A stretch of 64,000 nt of DNA. It comes from CAYMPW01 sp964392725. GTDB taxonomy: Archaea; Thermoplasmatota; Thermoplasmata; Methanomassiliicoccales; Methanomethylophilaceae. The stretch covers positions 6,149-70,148 of the forward strand of contig CAYMPW010000004.1 of NCBI GenBank assembly GCA_964392725.1. The letters run 5' to 3'. Below are positions 52,911-61,125 of the stretch, piece by piece. The notes under the pieces are model-generated. The model searched no databases. It saw nothing but the letters and a program-made list of their open reading frames with translations, and had not been told where the DNA came from. How positions within the stretch are numbered: the stretch's first letter is position 1; each line of letters begins with the position of its first letter. The translations under genes and the position numbers were made by a program.

Positions 52911-53329
52911 GTGAAATCAGAGAAACTAGAATTATGATGATCTCCCCGAGATCTAAACTTACTCCCGATCAGTTAGCACGTATGATCCATGCTATGGGAA
53001 ATTCCATCACTGTTAAAGAAACATGTTATGGCTGTTTGGTTGAAGGACCTGCGGCAGAAGTTAGAATAATTCGTGACAAAGTTAGGGAAAAATATCCCAC
53101 AGAGGTATTTTCCAAAATCAGGGCATACCCTGCTGGAGATCCCAAGAGATGTCGCGCACAGCACGGAACCCGTCCCGGATTCTCCCAGTTGGAGATGGAA
53201 TGGGAATTCCTTGGAATGGTCCAGTACGGACTTGAATGCATAGAAAGGGGAGAAAAAGAAACCCCATCCAAAGTTCGCAGCAAATTGCCTGTGGACGTCT
53301 TTAAAAATATTTGCGAGGCGAACCAATGA
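52907..53329 (+). CDS. Methanogenesis marker protein 6
   Basis: Protein of 140 residues of marker 6. Motifs: MMISPRSKLTPDQLARMIHA, KETCYGCLVEGP (two cysteines), RAYPAGDPKRCRAQHGTRPG and the FSQLEMEWEFLGMVQYGL stretch. Unknown function; it is invariably near mcrC and marker 5 in methanogens. It overlaps mmp3 and mmp5 by 4 bases, so it is made in fixed proportion with them. Confidence 0.9.
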   Translation: MSEIRETRIMMISPRSKLTPDQLARMIHAMGNSITVKETCYGCLVEGPAAEVRIIRDKVREKYPTEVFSKIRAYPAGDPKRCRAQHGTRPGFSQLEMEWEFLGMVQYGLECIERGEKETPSKVRSKLPVDVFKNICEANQ

Positions 53330-53760
53330 AGATATTCATAGACCCACCAAACAGCTTGGTTCTGTTTGATCTTGTGGAAAGATTCGGTCACGAGCCATTG
53401 AGCTCTATGGCCGTCATCCAAGAAAGAATCGATAAATTAGAGATTGACATGCCCCCGATGAACGTTACAATCGATGACGTTATCAAAGGTCTAAAATACG
53501 CAGGTATCGAAGTTCCTTCGGGTGTCAGAGGAAGACTTGCACTTTGGGGACCTCTTATAGATGTGGCAGATGCAGCAATTATCATGGATGATGCACCCTT
53601 TGCATTCGGTTGCGTTGGTTGCGACCGTACAGCAACAATGGTAAAGTACCTCATTCACAGACGTGATATTCCTGTTCTTCACGTTTCTTATCCTGAAACA
53701 GAAGAGGATGCCAAAAATTTCGTAATTCAAACTAAAGAATTCTTGGAGGCTTTGAAATGA
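53326..53760 (+). CDS. Methanogenesis marker protein 5
   Basis: Protein of 144 residues of marker 5. Markers: FIDPPNSLVLFDLVERFGHEP, GVRGRLALWGPLIDVADAAII (20-residue parts), and the FAFGCVGCDRTAT cysteine pair (about residue 98). The ATG at 53326 overlaps the marker 6 stop by 4 bases; a start 15 bases upstream lies inside that gene. Unknown function; the CxxC pair may bind a metal. Confidence 0.9.
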   Translation: MKIFIDPPNSLVLFDLVERFGHEPLSSMAVIQERIDKLEIDMPPMNVTIDDVIKGLKYAGIEVPSGVRGRLALWGPLIDVADAAIIMDDAPFAFGCVGCDRTATMVKYLIHRRDIPVLHVSYPETEEDAKNFVIQTKEFLEALK

Positions 53761-54977
53761 TTAAGATAGCACAGATATCCTGCGGTACAGAATACAGCAG
53801 TGTTCAGTACGAAATAGAAAAAGCGGCCCGCAGTGTCGGTGCCAAAACCGTCTACCCTGATGTATCCGCTTCAGATATCGAAGCTGCAGTCAAAAGATTT
53901 GGTTTCACACCTCATTCACCTCAGCTTAAACTTATGATTGCAAGAGCAGTCCAGCTCGCAGACGGAAAATATGATGCAGATGCAGTCTTTATTACAACAT
54001 GTTTCAGGTGTGCAGAGGCAGCATTGGTAAGAAACGAACTCAGACGTTTCATTCAGGAAAACACAAAACTTCCTGTGGTTACATATTCATTCACTGAGAG
54101 ACTTAAAGCTTCACAACTTCTTACGAGGATGGAAGCTTTGGTTACTATTGTTTCCAGGAAAGAACTTCTCGCAAGAGAGCGTCAAACTGGAATTACAGCA
54201 GGTTTGGATTCTGGATCAAGTACAACAAAAGCTGTCGTTATGATTGATAACGAAATTGTTGGAAAAGATTGGACACCTTCCGGAGATGTTGTAAAATCCG
54301 CAACCACAGTTCTTGAGAATGCTTTGGCACAGGCCGGAGTTAAACTCAATGAATTGGAGGGAATCGGAACAACCGGTTACGGTCGTTTCACACTTGGAAA
54401 ACACTTCAATGCAAAACTTGTTCAGGAAGAGCTCACCGTCAACTCGAAAGGTGCAGTATGGCTTGCCAACAAACAGCGCGGAGAAGCAACGATCATCGAT
54501 ATCGGTGGAATGGATAACAAAGCCATTACAGTTCGCGACGGTGTGCCCGATAACTTCACAATGGGTGGAATTTGTGCAGGAGCTTCCGGACGTTTCCTCG
54601 AAATGACTTCAAAAAGACTTAAGATCGAAGTTACAGAACTTGGAAAACTTGCAGACGCAGGAAACTGGCGCAATGCCAAGATGAACTCCTATTGTTCTGT
54701 GTTCGGAATTCAAGATTTGGTTACCACTCTTGGAGAAGGAAAAACCTTCGAAGATGTTGCAGCAGCCGCATGTCACTCAGTTGCCGAACAGGTTTACGAA
54801 CAGCAACTTCAGGAAATTGATGTTAGACACCCAATTATTCAGGTGGGTGGAACATCTCTTATTTCCGGTCTTGTTACTGCTGTCGGCGAAGTTCTTGGAG
54901 AGAAACCAATCGTTCCTCCAAACTCGCAGTACATCGGTGCCGTAGGCGGCGCATTGTTGAGCTCGGGTATATTCTAA
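53757..54977 (+). CDS. Methanogenesis marker protein 15 (BadF/HgdC-like ATPase)
   Basis: Protein of 406 residues. The C-terminal 250 residues are an ASKHA ATPase of the BadF/BcrA/HgdC type: TAGLDSGSSTTKAVVMID, the GIGTTGYGRF loop, IIDIGGMDNKAITVR and the cysteine motif CAGASGRFLEM with a second at NSYCSVFG. In HgdC, such cysteines hold a [4Fe-4S] cluster across a dimer that gives ATP-driven electron transfer at low potential. The N-terminal ~150 residues have CFRCAEAALVRNELR. This suggests a low-potential ATP-driven reductase for MCR activation; I infer that. It overlaps marker 5 by 4 bases. Confidence 0.92.
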   Translation: MIKIAQISCGTEYSSVQYEIEKAARSVGAKTVYPDVSASDIEAAVKRFGFTPHSPQLKLMIARAVQLADGKYDADAVFITTCFRCAEAALVRNELRRFIQENTKLPVVTYSFTERLKASQLLTRMEALVTIVSRKELLARERQTGITAGLDSGSSTTKAVVMIDNEIVGKDWTPSGDVVKSATTVLENALAQAGVKLNELEGIGTTGYGRFTLGKHFNAKLVQEELTVNSKGAVWLANKQRGEATIIDIGGMDNKAITVRDGVPDNFTMGGICAGASGRFLEMTSKRLKIEVTELGKLADAGNWRNAKMNSYCSVFGIQDLVTTLGEGKTFEDVAAAACHSVAEQVYEQQLQEIDVRHPIIQVGGTSLISGLVTAVGEVLGEKPIVPPNSQYIGAVGGALLSSGIF

Positions 54978-54986
54978 GGTGATTCG

Positions 54987-55562
54987 ATGCAGGTCGAAGT
55001 AAGCGGTACGGATACATGGGGAACAGAACCCTACAAAAAACTGTTCGAAACAATCTTGGGAGATTTGGGAAAAACCTCTCTCATAGATGTTGCAGTTATG
55101 GTTCTGAAACCCGAAGTTCCATTGTTTATATTCTCAGTGAGACTTAAATCCGCACCCATAAACAAAACAATTCAGGACGTGGCAAGTATCAGAGAAGAAG
55201 GTAAAGATGTTCATCTTTCGATTTCTGACGAACGTTATGCGCCTGAAATTTTGTCTCAGCTTTGGGGCAAATACGGAAGAGCAAACGTAGTTCAACAGAC
55301 ACGTTTTGATTTGGATATCGAGAATGCGGACTGTAAAGTCGTAGGCGATCTTATAGTAGCATCCGGTGAAGACGTGATACGTGATATCATCGGTGCGTTG
55401 TGGAGAATTATGCCCGAAGGTATTCGTGCCCGTCACAGTTACAATGACGGCAACGTAATTACGGTCATGGCAACCGAAGAAATCATTCAGCCTGAAATGC
55501 TGGAAGAGGCTTTACAGGTTCATAAAAATACAATTGTGATGGAGGTAACCGAAGATGTTTGA
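54987..55562 (+). CDS. Methanogenesis marker protein 17
   Basis: Protein of 191 residues of marker 17 (a DUF2102-like family). N-terminal VEVSGTDTWGTEPYKKLFET, AVMVLKPEVPLFIFSVRLKS, DISDE-type region ISDERYAPEILSQLWGKYGR and VNV-type end are recognised. Reported as part of the MCR activation complex. It starts 9 bases after marker 15 and overlaps marker 7 by 8 bases. Confidence 0.9.
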   Translation: MQVEVSGTDTWGTEPYKKLFETILGDLGKTSLIDVAVMVLKPEVPLFIFSVRLKSAPINKTIQDVASIREEGKDVHLSISDERYAPEILSQLWGKYGRANVVQQTRFDLDIENADCKVVGDLIVASGEDVIRDIIGALWRIMPEGIRARHSYNDGNVITVMATEEIIQPEMLEEALQVHKNTIVMEVTEDV

Positions 55563-56481
55563 AGTAATGATGTACGACGGTGGTGTATATCGTTCGGAAG
55601 AGCTCTTCGAAATAATAGAAGATGTGGGCGGCGTAGTTCTTCAGAAAACACGCAGTGCACAGATGCTTGTGGTTACCATGTCGATCCCGGGGGAAGATAA
55701 AGAAGCGGTTACCAAACTCTGTGAAGAGATTGGAGGTACGGTTCGTTCAGTTCCTCTTGCAGGAATGGAAATAGCGGTCGTCGGACCAACACTCGGAAGA
55801 CACCATATGCCCCACCCGATTTGCGATATAGCCGAAGAACTCAGAAAACACGGTGCAATTACCGTTGTTATGGGATTGGCTCGCGGAAGAGGCAAAGCAA
55901 CGGCTCAAATGTCCACACAGGAACGCAGCATCATCGAAGAATACGATGCATGTGTGTTTATGCTTGGAAATTTCAAACCATGTGTAGAAGCAAAGATGGA
56001 ATTGTTGGACGGAGTGTCAGTGCCAGTAATTCTTGTTACAGGCCCTATGCCCGAAGGTGCAGAAGACCACTGTGAAGAAATTGTAGCAGGAGTCGGACGC
56101 AGAGCGGAAAGGATGAGAACACCTCCGGAGAGAGCTAAACTTTTGGAAGTTGCGGATGCGGTAGATCGTGCAATGAGACACAGAAGGGCAGGAATCGAAG
56201 AAGATCCTCTGTTCGTTCATCCCGCTGAAGTCAAAAGTATTCTCGAAGAATACGAACCTTTGGATATGTGCCTTAGGCCTGCTCCTATTGTTTTGCACTT
56301 GGATGGACTCAGAGTTAAAATTCCATTGAAAGAACATTTTGAAGATATTTCGAATATGGAAGTATATGGACGTAAACTCGGAGAAGTAGCCGACATCTAC
56401 GAATCAAAAATCAATGATGGAAGCATGGTTATCCGTATCAAAACAAGATCTCAGGTTGAACGCGAGGACTTAAACTTATGA
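55555..56481 (+). CDS. Methanogenesis marker protein 7
   Basis: Protein of 308 residues of marker 7. Markers: MYDGGVYRSEELFEIIEDVGG, GPTLGRHHMPHPICDIAEELRK (both first 20), VVMGLARGRGKATAQMSTQE and FMLGNFKPCVEAKMELLDG. Cysteines at PICDIAEE, NFKPCVEAK and DHCEEIV are candidates for an Fe-S (L-cluster-like) site, known from recent activation-complex work as I recall. It overlaps marker 17 and the DUF123 gene. Confidence 0.92.
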   Translation: MFEVMMYDGGVYRSEELFEIIEDVGGVVLQKTRSAQMLVVTMSIPGEDKEAVTKLCEEIGGTVRSVPLAGMEIAVVGPTLGRHHMPHPICDIAEELRKHGAITVVMGLARGRGKATAQMSTQERSIIEEYDACVFMLGNFKPCVEAKMELLDGVSVPVILVTGPMPEGAEDHCEEIVAGVGRRAERMRTPPERAKLLEVADAVDRAMRHRRAGIEEDPLFVHPAEVKSILEEYEPLDMCLRPAPIVLHLDGLRVKIPLKEHFEDISNMEVYGRKLGEVADIYESKINDGSMVIRIKTRSQVEREDLNL

Positions 56482-56894
56482 TTCGCAGGGGGTCTTACCT
56501 CCTCTTTCTAACTTTTTCCGAGCCTTTTATTTCGGAGATTGGTGCTCTGGGGACACTTGATTTTTCCCCGGGCACATACTGTTACGTCGGAAGTGCCAAC
56601 AACGGTTTGGATCAAAGGATTTCACGTCATTTATCCAAAGAAAAAAAAGTTCGCTGGCATATAGACAGGTTAACACTTTTGGCAGATTTTATGGAAGCAT
56701 TCGAGACGCAGATTTCCGAGTGTGAATTAGCTAAAATTACTGAAGATTCCGGTGGCGTTCCTGCCGTTAAAGGGTTTGGATGTTCGGACTGTAAATGTCA
56801 AACGCATTTATTCAAAATAAATGATAAAATACGTGAAATTTTGATACAAAAGACAAAAGCCAGCGCCTTTACGGATATGAGAAAATCTTTGTAA
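56478..56894 (+). CDS. DUF123 GIY-YIG-like nuclease domain protein
   Basis: Protein of 138 residues of the DUF123 family. Typical pattern: RGSYLLFLTFSEPF, LGTLDFSPGTYCYVGSANNG (the Y-V-G of GIY-YIG-like folds), RISRHLSKEKKVRWHID, and C-terminal VKGFGCSDCKCQTHLF. Such proteins resemble endonuclease domains and often stand alone in archaea. It overlaps marker 7 by 4 bases and is the last gene of the activation operon; I see no functional link to MCR. Confidence 0.86.
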   Translation: MIRRGSYLLFLTFSEPFISEIGALGTLDFSPGTYCYVGSANNGLDQRISRHLSKEKKVRWHIDRLTLLADFMEAFETQISECELAKITEDSGGVPAVKGFGCSDCKCQTHLFKINDKIREILIQKTKASAFTDMRKSL

Positions 56895-56914
56895 CCCTTT
56901 TTTGTCAGTAACCC

Positions 56915-56976
56915 TTATAACAGATTACCTTATTTACACGCCAATTAAAGTCACACTTTCGAGTGGAGGACATCAA
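56915..56976 (+). promoter_or_regulatory. glcD promoter and leader
   Basis: TATA-like TTATAA (56915-56920) is followed by AGATTACCTTATT (56922-56934), identical to 41668-41680 in the mcr leader. A short leader leads to the GGAGGA (56964-56969) ribosome site, 7 bases before the ATG at 56977. The longer ORF start at 56902 lies upstream of this promoter and is rejected. Confidence 0.5.
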
Positions 56977-58584
56977 ATGACAGTAAATGGTGCAGATAAT
57001 TTATCCCGCGAGGTAACCCCCGAAATCATCCAGGCTCTGGAAGGTATTGTCGGCAAAGAGAACGTAAGCACAAGCGACATGGACAGGACATTGTACAGTC
57101 ACGATCTTGCCCCTCTTCCTAAAGAGGCCGGTATCGCATTCAAAAACGTCCCTGACGTTGTTGTAAGGCCCAGATCAACTGAAGACATCTCCAAGATTGT
57201 AGCTCTCGCATACAAGACTGGAGTCGCAGTTGTTCCCAGAGGCAATGCCACTTGGGGACTCGGCGGATGCATGCCCACCAGCGCAGGTATCCTTCTAGAC
57301 ATCTCTGCAAAGATGAACGAAGTTATCGAAATCGATACCGTCGGCATGTTTGTCAAAGTCGGTGCAGGATGCACATGGAAGAAACTTCTCGACGCATGTA
57401 TGGAAAAAGGATACATTATCGGTTCATACCCTTCAAGTTTCCCCTCCGGAACCATCGGTGCATGGATTTCAACAAACGGAATGGGAACCGGAAGCTACAA
57501 ATACGGATCTGCAAAAGACAACATCCTCAACATGGAAGTTGTTGTTTCTGACGGAAGCATCCTCGAAACAGGATACGACGAACTCGGAAGCTACATGTCC
57601 GGATACAACCTTAACCAGTTCTTCGCAGGCGCAGAAGGAACACTCGGAATCATTTCCAAAGTTACATTCAGGATTTACCCCATGGGTATCATCAAGCCCG
57701 TTGCATACGAGTTTGAAGACCTCACTGATCTCGCTGCACCTATCGAAAAGATTGTTCAGCACCCCAGTGTAATTCCTCTCCACATCGCATACTCTGATTA
57801 CTTGCACTTTGCAAACCAGAAAAAAGCCGGAGTCGATGCACCTGATGTTAAGAACCTCCTTTTGGTAACATTCCAGGGAGATGCAGAATACGTTGCACTC
57901 GATGAAGCTACAGTCGACAAGATTGTCGAAGAATGTGGCGGTAAGAAGATTGCTGACGAAATCGCAGCACACGAGTGGGAAGAGAGATGCTACGAATTCA
58001 GGTCCAGACGTGTTGGTGTAGGTTCAATCCCTGCAGAAGTCATCACACCTGTAAAAGCCTTCAAGCCCTTCATCGGTGAATGTTACAACGCATTCGAAGA
58101 GATGAAAATGGAAGCAGGCGGAGTTATCGGTGTTGTCGTTGACCGCAGCACAGTTCTCTACATGCCTTACTACTTCAAAGACGACGAGTCTCTCCTCGGT
58201 ATGACAGCATTCGCATTCAACTTCTTCCTTGGCGACAAGGCACAGAAATACGGCGGAAGGACAACTGGATTCGGTGTCTTCTTCGCATGGAACCTCGATT
58301 GCGTTCACGATGAGAACACAGTTGCATTCATGAGAGGTCTCAAGACCGATATCGACCCCCACGACATCATCAACCCCGGACACGTTGTCTGCGGTATGAC
58401 AAGATTCGGAATCGACATGAACAAGCAGCTCATGGGACTCGGAAGCAAGCTTATGCAGGACATCAAGAAACTGCTCCCTGCGAACACAACATTCGCAGAC
58501 AACTCCAAGAGATTCAGATATGAAACCCTTGAAGACAGGAAAGCAGAAGACAGATTCCACAAGCTTGGAAAAGGTTCAGAATAA
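56977..58584 (+). CDS. GlcD-like FAD-binding dehydrogenase
   Basis: Protein of 535 residues of the FAD-linked oxidase (GlcD/D-lactate dehydrogenase/alkyl-DHAP) family. PNDVVV-like NVPDVVVRPRSTEDIS and VVPRGNATWGLGG form the FAD-binding start, FPSGTIGAWISTNGMGTGSY the second, and the C-terminal DPHDIINPGHVV is the substrate-domain end. In Methanomassiliicoccales such a GlcD is discussed as a partner of HdrD-type proteins; I know of no proof. Very C-rich third codon positions (as in mcr) point to high expression. Bounded by a shared-motif promoter and a strong terminator. Confidence 0.87.
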   Translation: MTVNGADNLSREVTPEIIQALEGIVGKENVSTSDMDRTLYSHDLAPLPKEAGIAFKNVPDVVVRPRSTEDISKIVALAYKTGVAVVPRGNATWGLGGCMPTSAGILLDISAKMNEVIEIDTVGMFVKVGAGCTWKKLLDACMEKGYIIGSYPSSFPSGTIGAWISTNGMGTGSYKYGSAKDNILNMEVVVSDGSILETGYDELGSYMSGYNLNQFFAGAEGTLGIISKVTFRIYPMGIIKPVAYEFEDLTDLAAPIEKIVQHPSVIPLHIAYSDYLHFANQKKAGVDAPDVKNLLLVTFQGDAEYVALDEATVDKIVEECGGKKIADEIAAHEWEERCYEFRSRRVGVGSIPAEVITPVKAFKPFIGECYNAFEEMKMEAGGVIGVVVDRSTVLYMPYYFKDDESLLGMTAFAFNFFLGDKAQKYGGRTTGFGVFFAWNLDCVHDENTVAFMRGLKTDIDPHDIINPGHVVCGMTRFGIDMNKQLMGLGSKLMQDIKKLLPANTTFADNSKRFRYETLEDRKAEDRFHKLGKGSE

Positions 58585-58606
58585 TTCTGTTCTTGAAATA
58601 AACCCT

Positions 58607-58638
58607 AAGGGTGTGTGTTTTTACACACACCCTTTTTT
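58607..58638. terminator. 12-bp hairpin plus T-run after glcD
   Basis: AAGGGTGTGTGT (58607-58618) pairs perfectly with ACACACACCCTT (58623-58634) around TTTT, then a T-run follows. It separates the convergent glcD and AbrB-PhoU genes and looks like a strong intrinsic terminator. Confidence 0.8.
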
Positions 58639-58650
58639 TATGGATTTTTT

Positions 58651-59631
58651 TTAAAATCTCATTTCTTTGTTAATGGTTTGTTCGGAAATATCCGTGCAAT
58701 ATTCTGAAATTCTCCTAAGACTTCCGATGATTGTTGCAAGATCAACGCTTGATACATTATCTCTTATGGAATGTTTTTCGATTTTCAAATTATCTACAAT
58801 ATTGGATGTTTTGACAATTGATTTCTCCGCCAAATCAATCCTGTTCGAAAAGTAACCTTCAATTGACATACTATACAAGTTACATATTTCGAACATGTAC
58901 GGCTCTAAAGATTCCAATTCTTTTTTGTAATCAGGGTTATTTTTAATCAATGACAAATTTTTTGAAATATTTACTGCGTGATCCCCAATACGTTCAATCA
59001 CTCTGCTTACAATTACATTGGAAATTATCATTCCAGAATCAGTTGAAATTGTTTGATCAGGGTCAGAGAGATAGATATTTGTCTGTCTTGTAATCAACCA
59101 GTTTATTCTGTCTATTTCAGAATCTCTGTTCGGTATGTCTGTTACTCTGGAAAGATCTCCTGTTTTCATACAGTTTAAAATTTCACCTAACATATTTTCA
59201 ACCAAGACTTTCATTCTTTCAAGACTTCTAATCTGTGGCATATCTTTGTGACTCAACAAGTCTTTGATGAGAATATGATGGGAATCTTCTTCTAATATTT
59301 CTAAGCCGATTGCTGTTTGTGTGAATTTTGATATCACTGCTGCAGAGGATCCTGAAATTTCGGATTGAGATGAGACTTTGATGATTCTGTGTCCTGCTAT
59401 GTACGCACCAACGAGTTGTCTGAACAGGAAAGAATCATCATCAATAGGTTCTATATTTTTCAAAGATTCAACTGTATTATCTTCTTTTCCTGGATGAATG
59501 TACAATCCCGAATTGCGTTTTTCAAGGAACACCGGATCGTTCTTATTGAGATTATTATCCTCTACCCAATCTTTGGGCAGTGTAATCATGTATGAAGAAC
59601 CTCCAGTGACCTGAATTTTTCTCATATCCAT
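58651..59631 (-). CDS. AbrB-PhoU phosphate regulator
   Basis: Protein of 326 residues. The N-terminus is an AbrB/SpoVT-like DNA-binding strand-loop-strand (RKIQVTGGSSYMITLPKDWV, then NDPVFLEKRNSGLYIHP), followed by two PhoU-like three-helix repeats with the acidic metal motif (RVIERIGDHAVNISKNLSL; RRISEYCTDISEQ). Such fusions regulate phosphate uptake in archaea. The ATG at 59631 lies about 27 bases from the TATA box at 59653-59662, so it is leaderless; an upstream ATG at 59655 falls inside the TATA box. Confidence 0.87.
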   Translation of the reverse strand: MDMRKIQVTGGSSYMITLPKDWVEDNNLNKNDPVFLEKRNSGLYIHPGKEDNTVESLKNIEPIDDDSFLFRQLVGAYIAGHRIIKVSSQSEISGSSAAVISKFTQTAIGLEILEEDSHHILIKDLLSHKDMPQIRSLERMKVLVENMLGEILNCMKTGDLSRVTDIPNRDSEIDRINWLITRQTNIYLSDPDQTISTDSGMIISNVIVSRVIERIGDHAVNISKNLSLIKNNPDYKKELESLEPYMFEICNLYSMSIEGYFSNRIDLAEKSIVKTSNIVDNLKIEKHSIRDNVSSVDLATIIGSLRRISEYCTDISEQTINKEMRF

Positions 59632-59652
59632 ATTTGTAAAGAGTGTTTCTAA

Positions 59653-59662
59653 CATATATATA
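59653..59662 (-). promoter_or_regulatory. TATA box of the AbrB-PhoU gene
   Basis: CATATATATA (minus-strand TATATATATG) lies 22-31 bases before the ATG at 59631. It shows the gene is a separate transcription unit from pst and that the start at 59655 is wrong. Confidence 0.6.
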
Positions 59663-59681
59663 GGTAAATAAAAAAATATAT

Positions 59682-59716
59682 CTTTTGAACAGAGCCGAAG
59701 CGACCCCGCTCAAAAG
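59682..59716 (-). terminator. Hairpin after phoU
   Basis: CTTTTGA (59682-59688) pairs with TCAAAAG (59710-59716), adjoining the phoU stop. A short inner GAGC...GCTC pair strengthens it, and ATATATTTTTTTATT follows on the minus strand. It ends the pst-phoU operon before the AbrB-PhoU promoter. Confidence 0.6.
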
Positions 59717-60361
59717 TTATTGGTCAATTTCTACGCGTTTTCCCGTAACCATAAATGTTACCTTTTCACCAATTTTACAGGTGTGATCTCCGATCCTTTC
59801 CAAATATCTGGAGATTGAGATGGCATCCGTTGAAATATCTACGATAGATGGATTGTTTGCCATATTCTCGGTACATTTTTTCAATATTTTTTGTCTCATA
59901 TCATCCAAAGAGTCATCCATTTTTTCCAAATCATCAAACCTGTATGTGGATTTATTTTCGAATCCGGATACCACAATTTCCAACATCTCTCTTGCAGTAT
60001 CCATCATTTCCATTATGCAATTTCCATATGTGGAATTCCCTGTCAAAGAAGATTCTGAGAGTATTTTGTATGTATTGAATCCATATTTTGATATTCTTTC
60101 CAAATATGTTATCATCTTCATCGATGTCGCAATTATACGAATATCTGATGCCGTAGGTTGGTACAACATTAGAATTCTTATGCAATCTTCCTCTATGAGT
60201 CCGTCTTCATTTCTTATTTTTTCCATAAGTGTATTTAATTCAGTACAATCAGATCCAGTACGGATTTTTCCATCCACGATGTTCAATACATTTTTTGTGT
60301 CTTCACACATGTCTTTTACGGATTCTACAACGTTATCCATATTTTCTTCAAATCTCTTCAT
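59717..60361 (-). CDS. phoU: Phosphate-signalling protein PhoU
   Basis: Protein of 214 residues with two PhoU helical repeats. The acidic metal-binding motifs are EDCIRILMLYQPTASDIRII and ISRYLERIGDHTCKIGEK (each part under 20). PhoU shuts off the Pst transporter at high phosphate. It is the last gene of a pstS-pstCA-pstB-phoU operon; the start is 4 bases after the pstB stop. Confidence 0.93.
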   Translation of the reverse strand: MKRFEENMDNVVESVKDMCEDTKNVLNIVDGKIRTGSDCTELNTLMEKIRNEDGLIEEDCIRILMLYQPTASDIRIIATSMKMITYLERISKYGFNTYKILSESSLTGNSTYGNCIMEMMDTAREMLEIVVSGFENKSTYRFDDLEKMDDSLDDMRQKILKKCTENMANNPSIVDISTDAISISRYLERIGDHTCKIGEKVTFMVTGKRVEIDQ

Positions 60362-60365
60362 GGTA

Positions 60366-61121
60366 TCACCCGAATCTTCCTGTAATGTATCTTTCAGTCA
60401 TTTTTTCATCAGGTTTGTTAAAAATTTTTTCGGTATCACCGAATTCAATTAATTCTCCCAAATACATGAATCCCGTATAGTTGCTTATACGAGACGCTTG
60501 CTGCATATTGTGCGTAACCATAACTACGGTGTATTTTTCACTAAGTTCACAAACCAAATCTTCAATCTTTGATGTAGCAATCGGGTCTAATGCGGAGGTC
60601 GGTTCATCCATAAGAATGACGTCTGGGTCTGTTGATAAAGCTCTCGCAATACACAATCTCTGTTGCTGTCCTCCCGAAAGACTAAGGCCGGATTTATCCA
60701 ACCGATCTTTTACTTCATCCCAAAGAGAAGCTTGCTTCAGAGTTCTTTCTACGATTTCATCCAATTCATCCCTGTTTTCTATTCCGTGTATCGTGGGACC
60801 ATAGCAGATATTATCTCTAATAGACATAGGAAATGGATTTGGTTTTTGAAAGACCATGCCTATTTTTTTACGAACATCGTTAACATCAACCGATTCGTCA
60901 TAGATATTTTCTTTATTATATTCTAAAGATCCTTCTATTTTACAACCCGTAACCAAATCGTTCATTCTGTTTATGCATCTGAGAAGTGTTGATTTTCCAC
61001 ATCCCGATGGGCCTATGAGAGCAGTTACTTTATTTTTTTCAATTTGTAGATTTACATCGGACAGAGCCTGTTTTGCCCCATACCATAAATTAAAATTTTC
61101 TATATTTATAATTGAATTCAT
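60366..61121 (-). CDS. pstB: Phosphate ABC transporter ATP-binding protein PstB
   Basis: Protein of 251 residues. Walker A is GPSGCGKSTLLRC, the Q-loop has VFQKPNPFPMSI typical for PstB, the signature is LSGGQQQRLCIARAL and Walker B is VILMDEPTSALDP. The ATG at 61121 is preceded by GGTGA at about 8 bases. The fused permease gene ends 4 bases upstream. It energises phosphate import. Confidence 0.95.
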   Translation of the reverse strand: MNSIINIENFNLWYGAKQALSDVNLQIEKNKVTALIGPSGCGKSTLLRCINRMNDLVTGCKIEGSLEYNKENIYDESVDVNDVRKKIGMVFQKPNPFPMSIRDNICYGPTIHGIENRDELDEIVERTLKQASLWDEVKDRLDKSGLSLSGGQQQRLCIARALSTDPDVILMDEPTSALDPIATSKIEDLVCELSEKYTVVMVTHNMQQASRISNYTGFMYLGELIEFGDTEKIFNKPDEKMTERYITGRFG

Positions 61122-61125
61122 TTGT

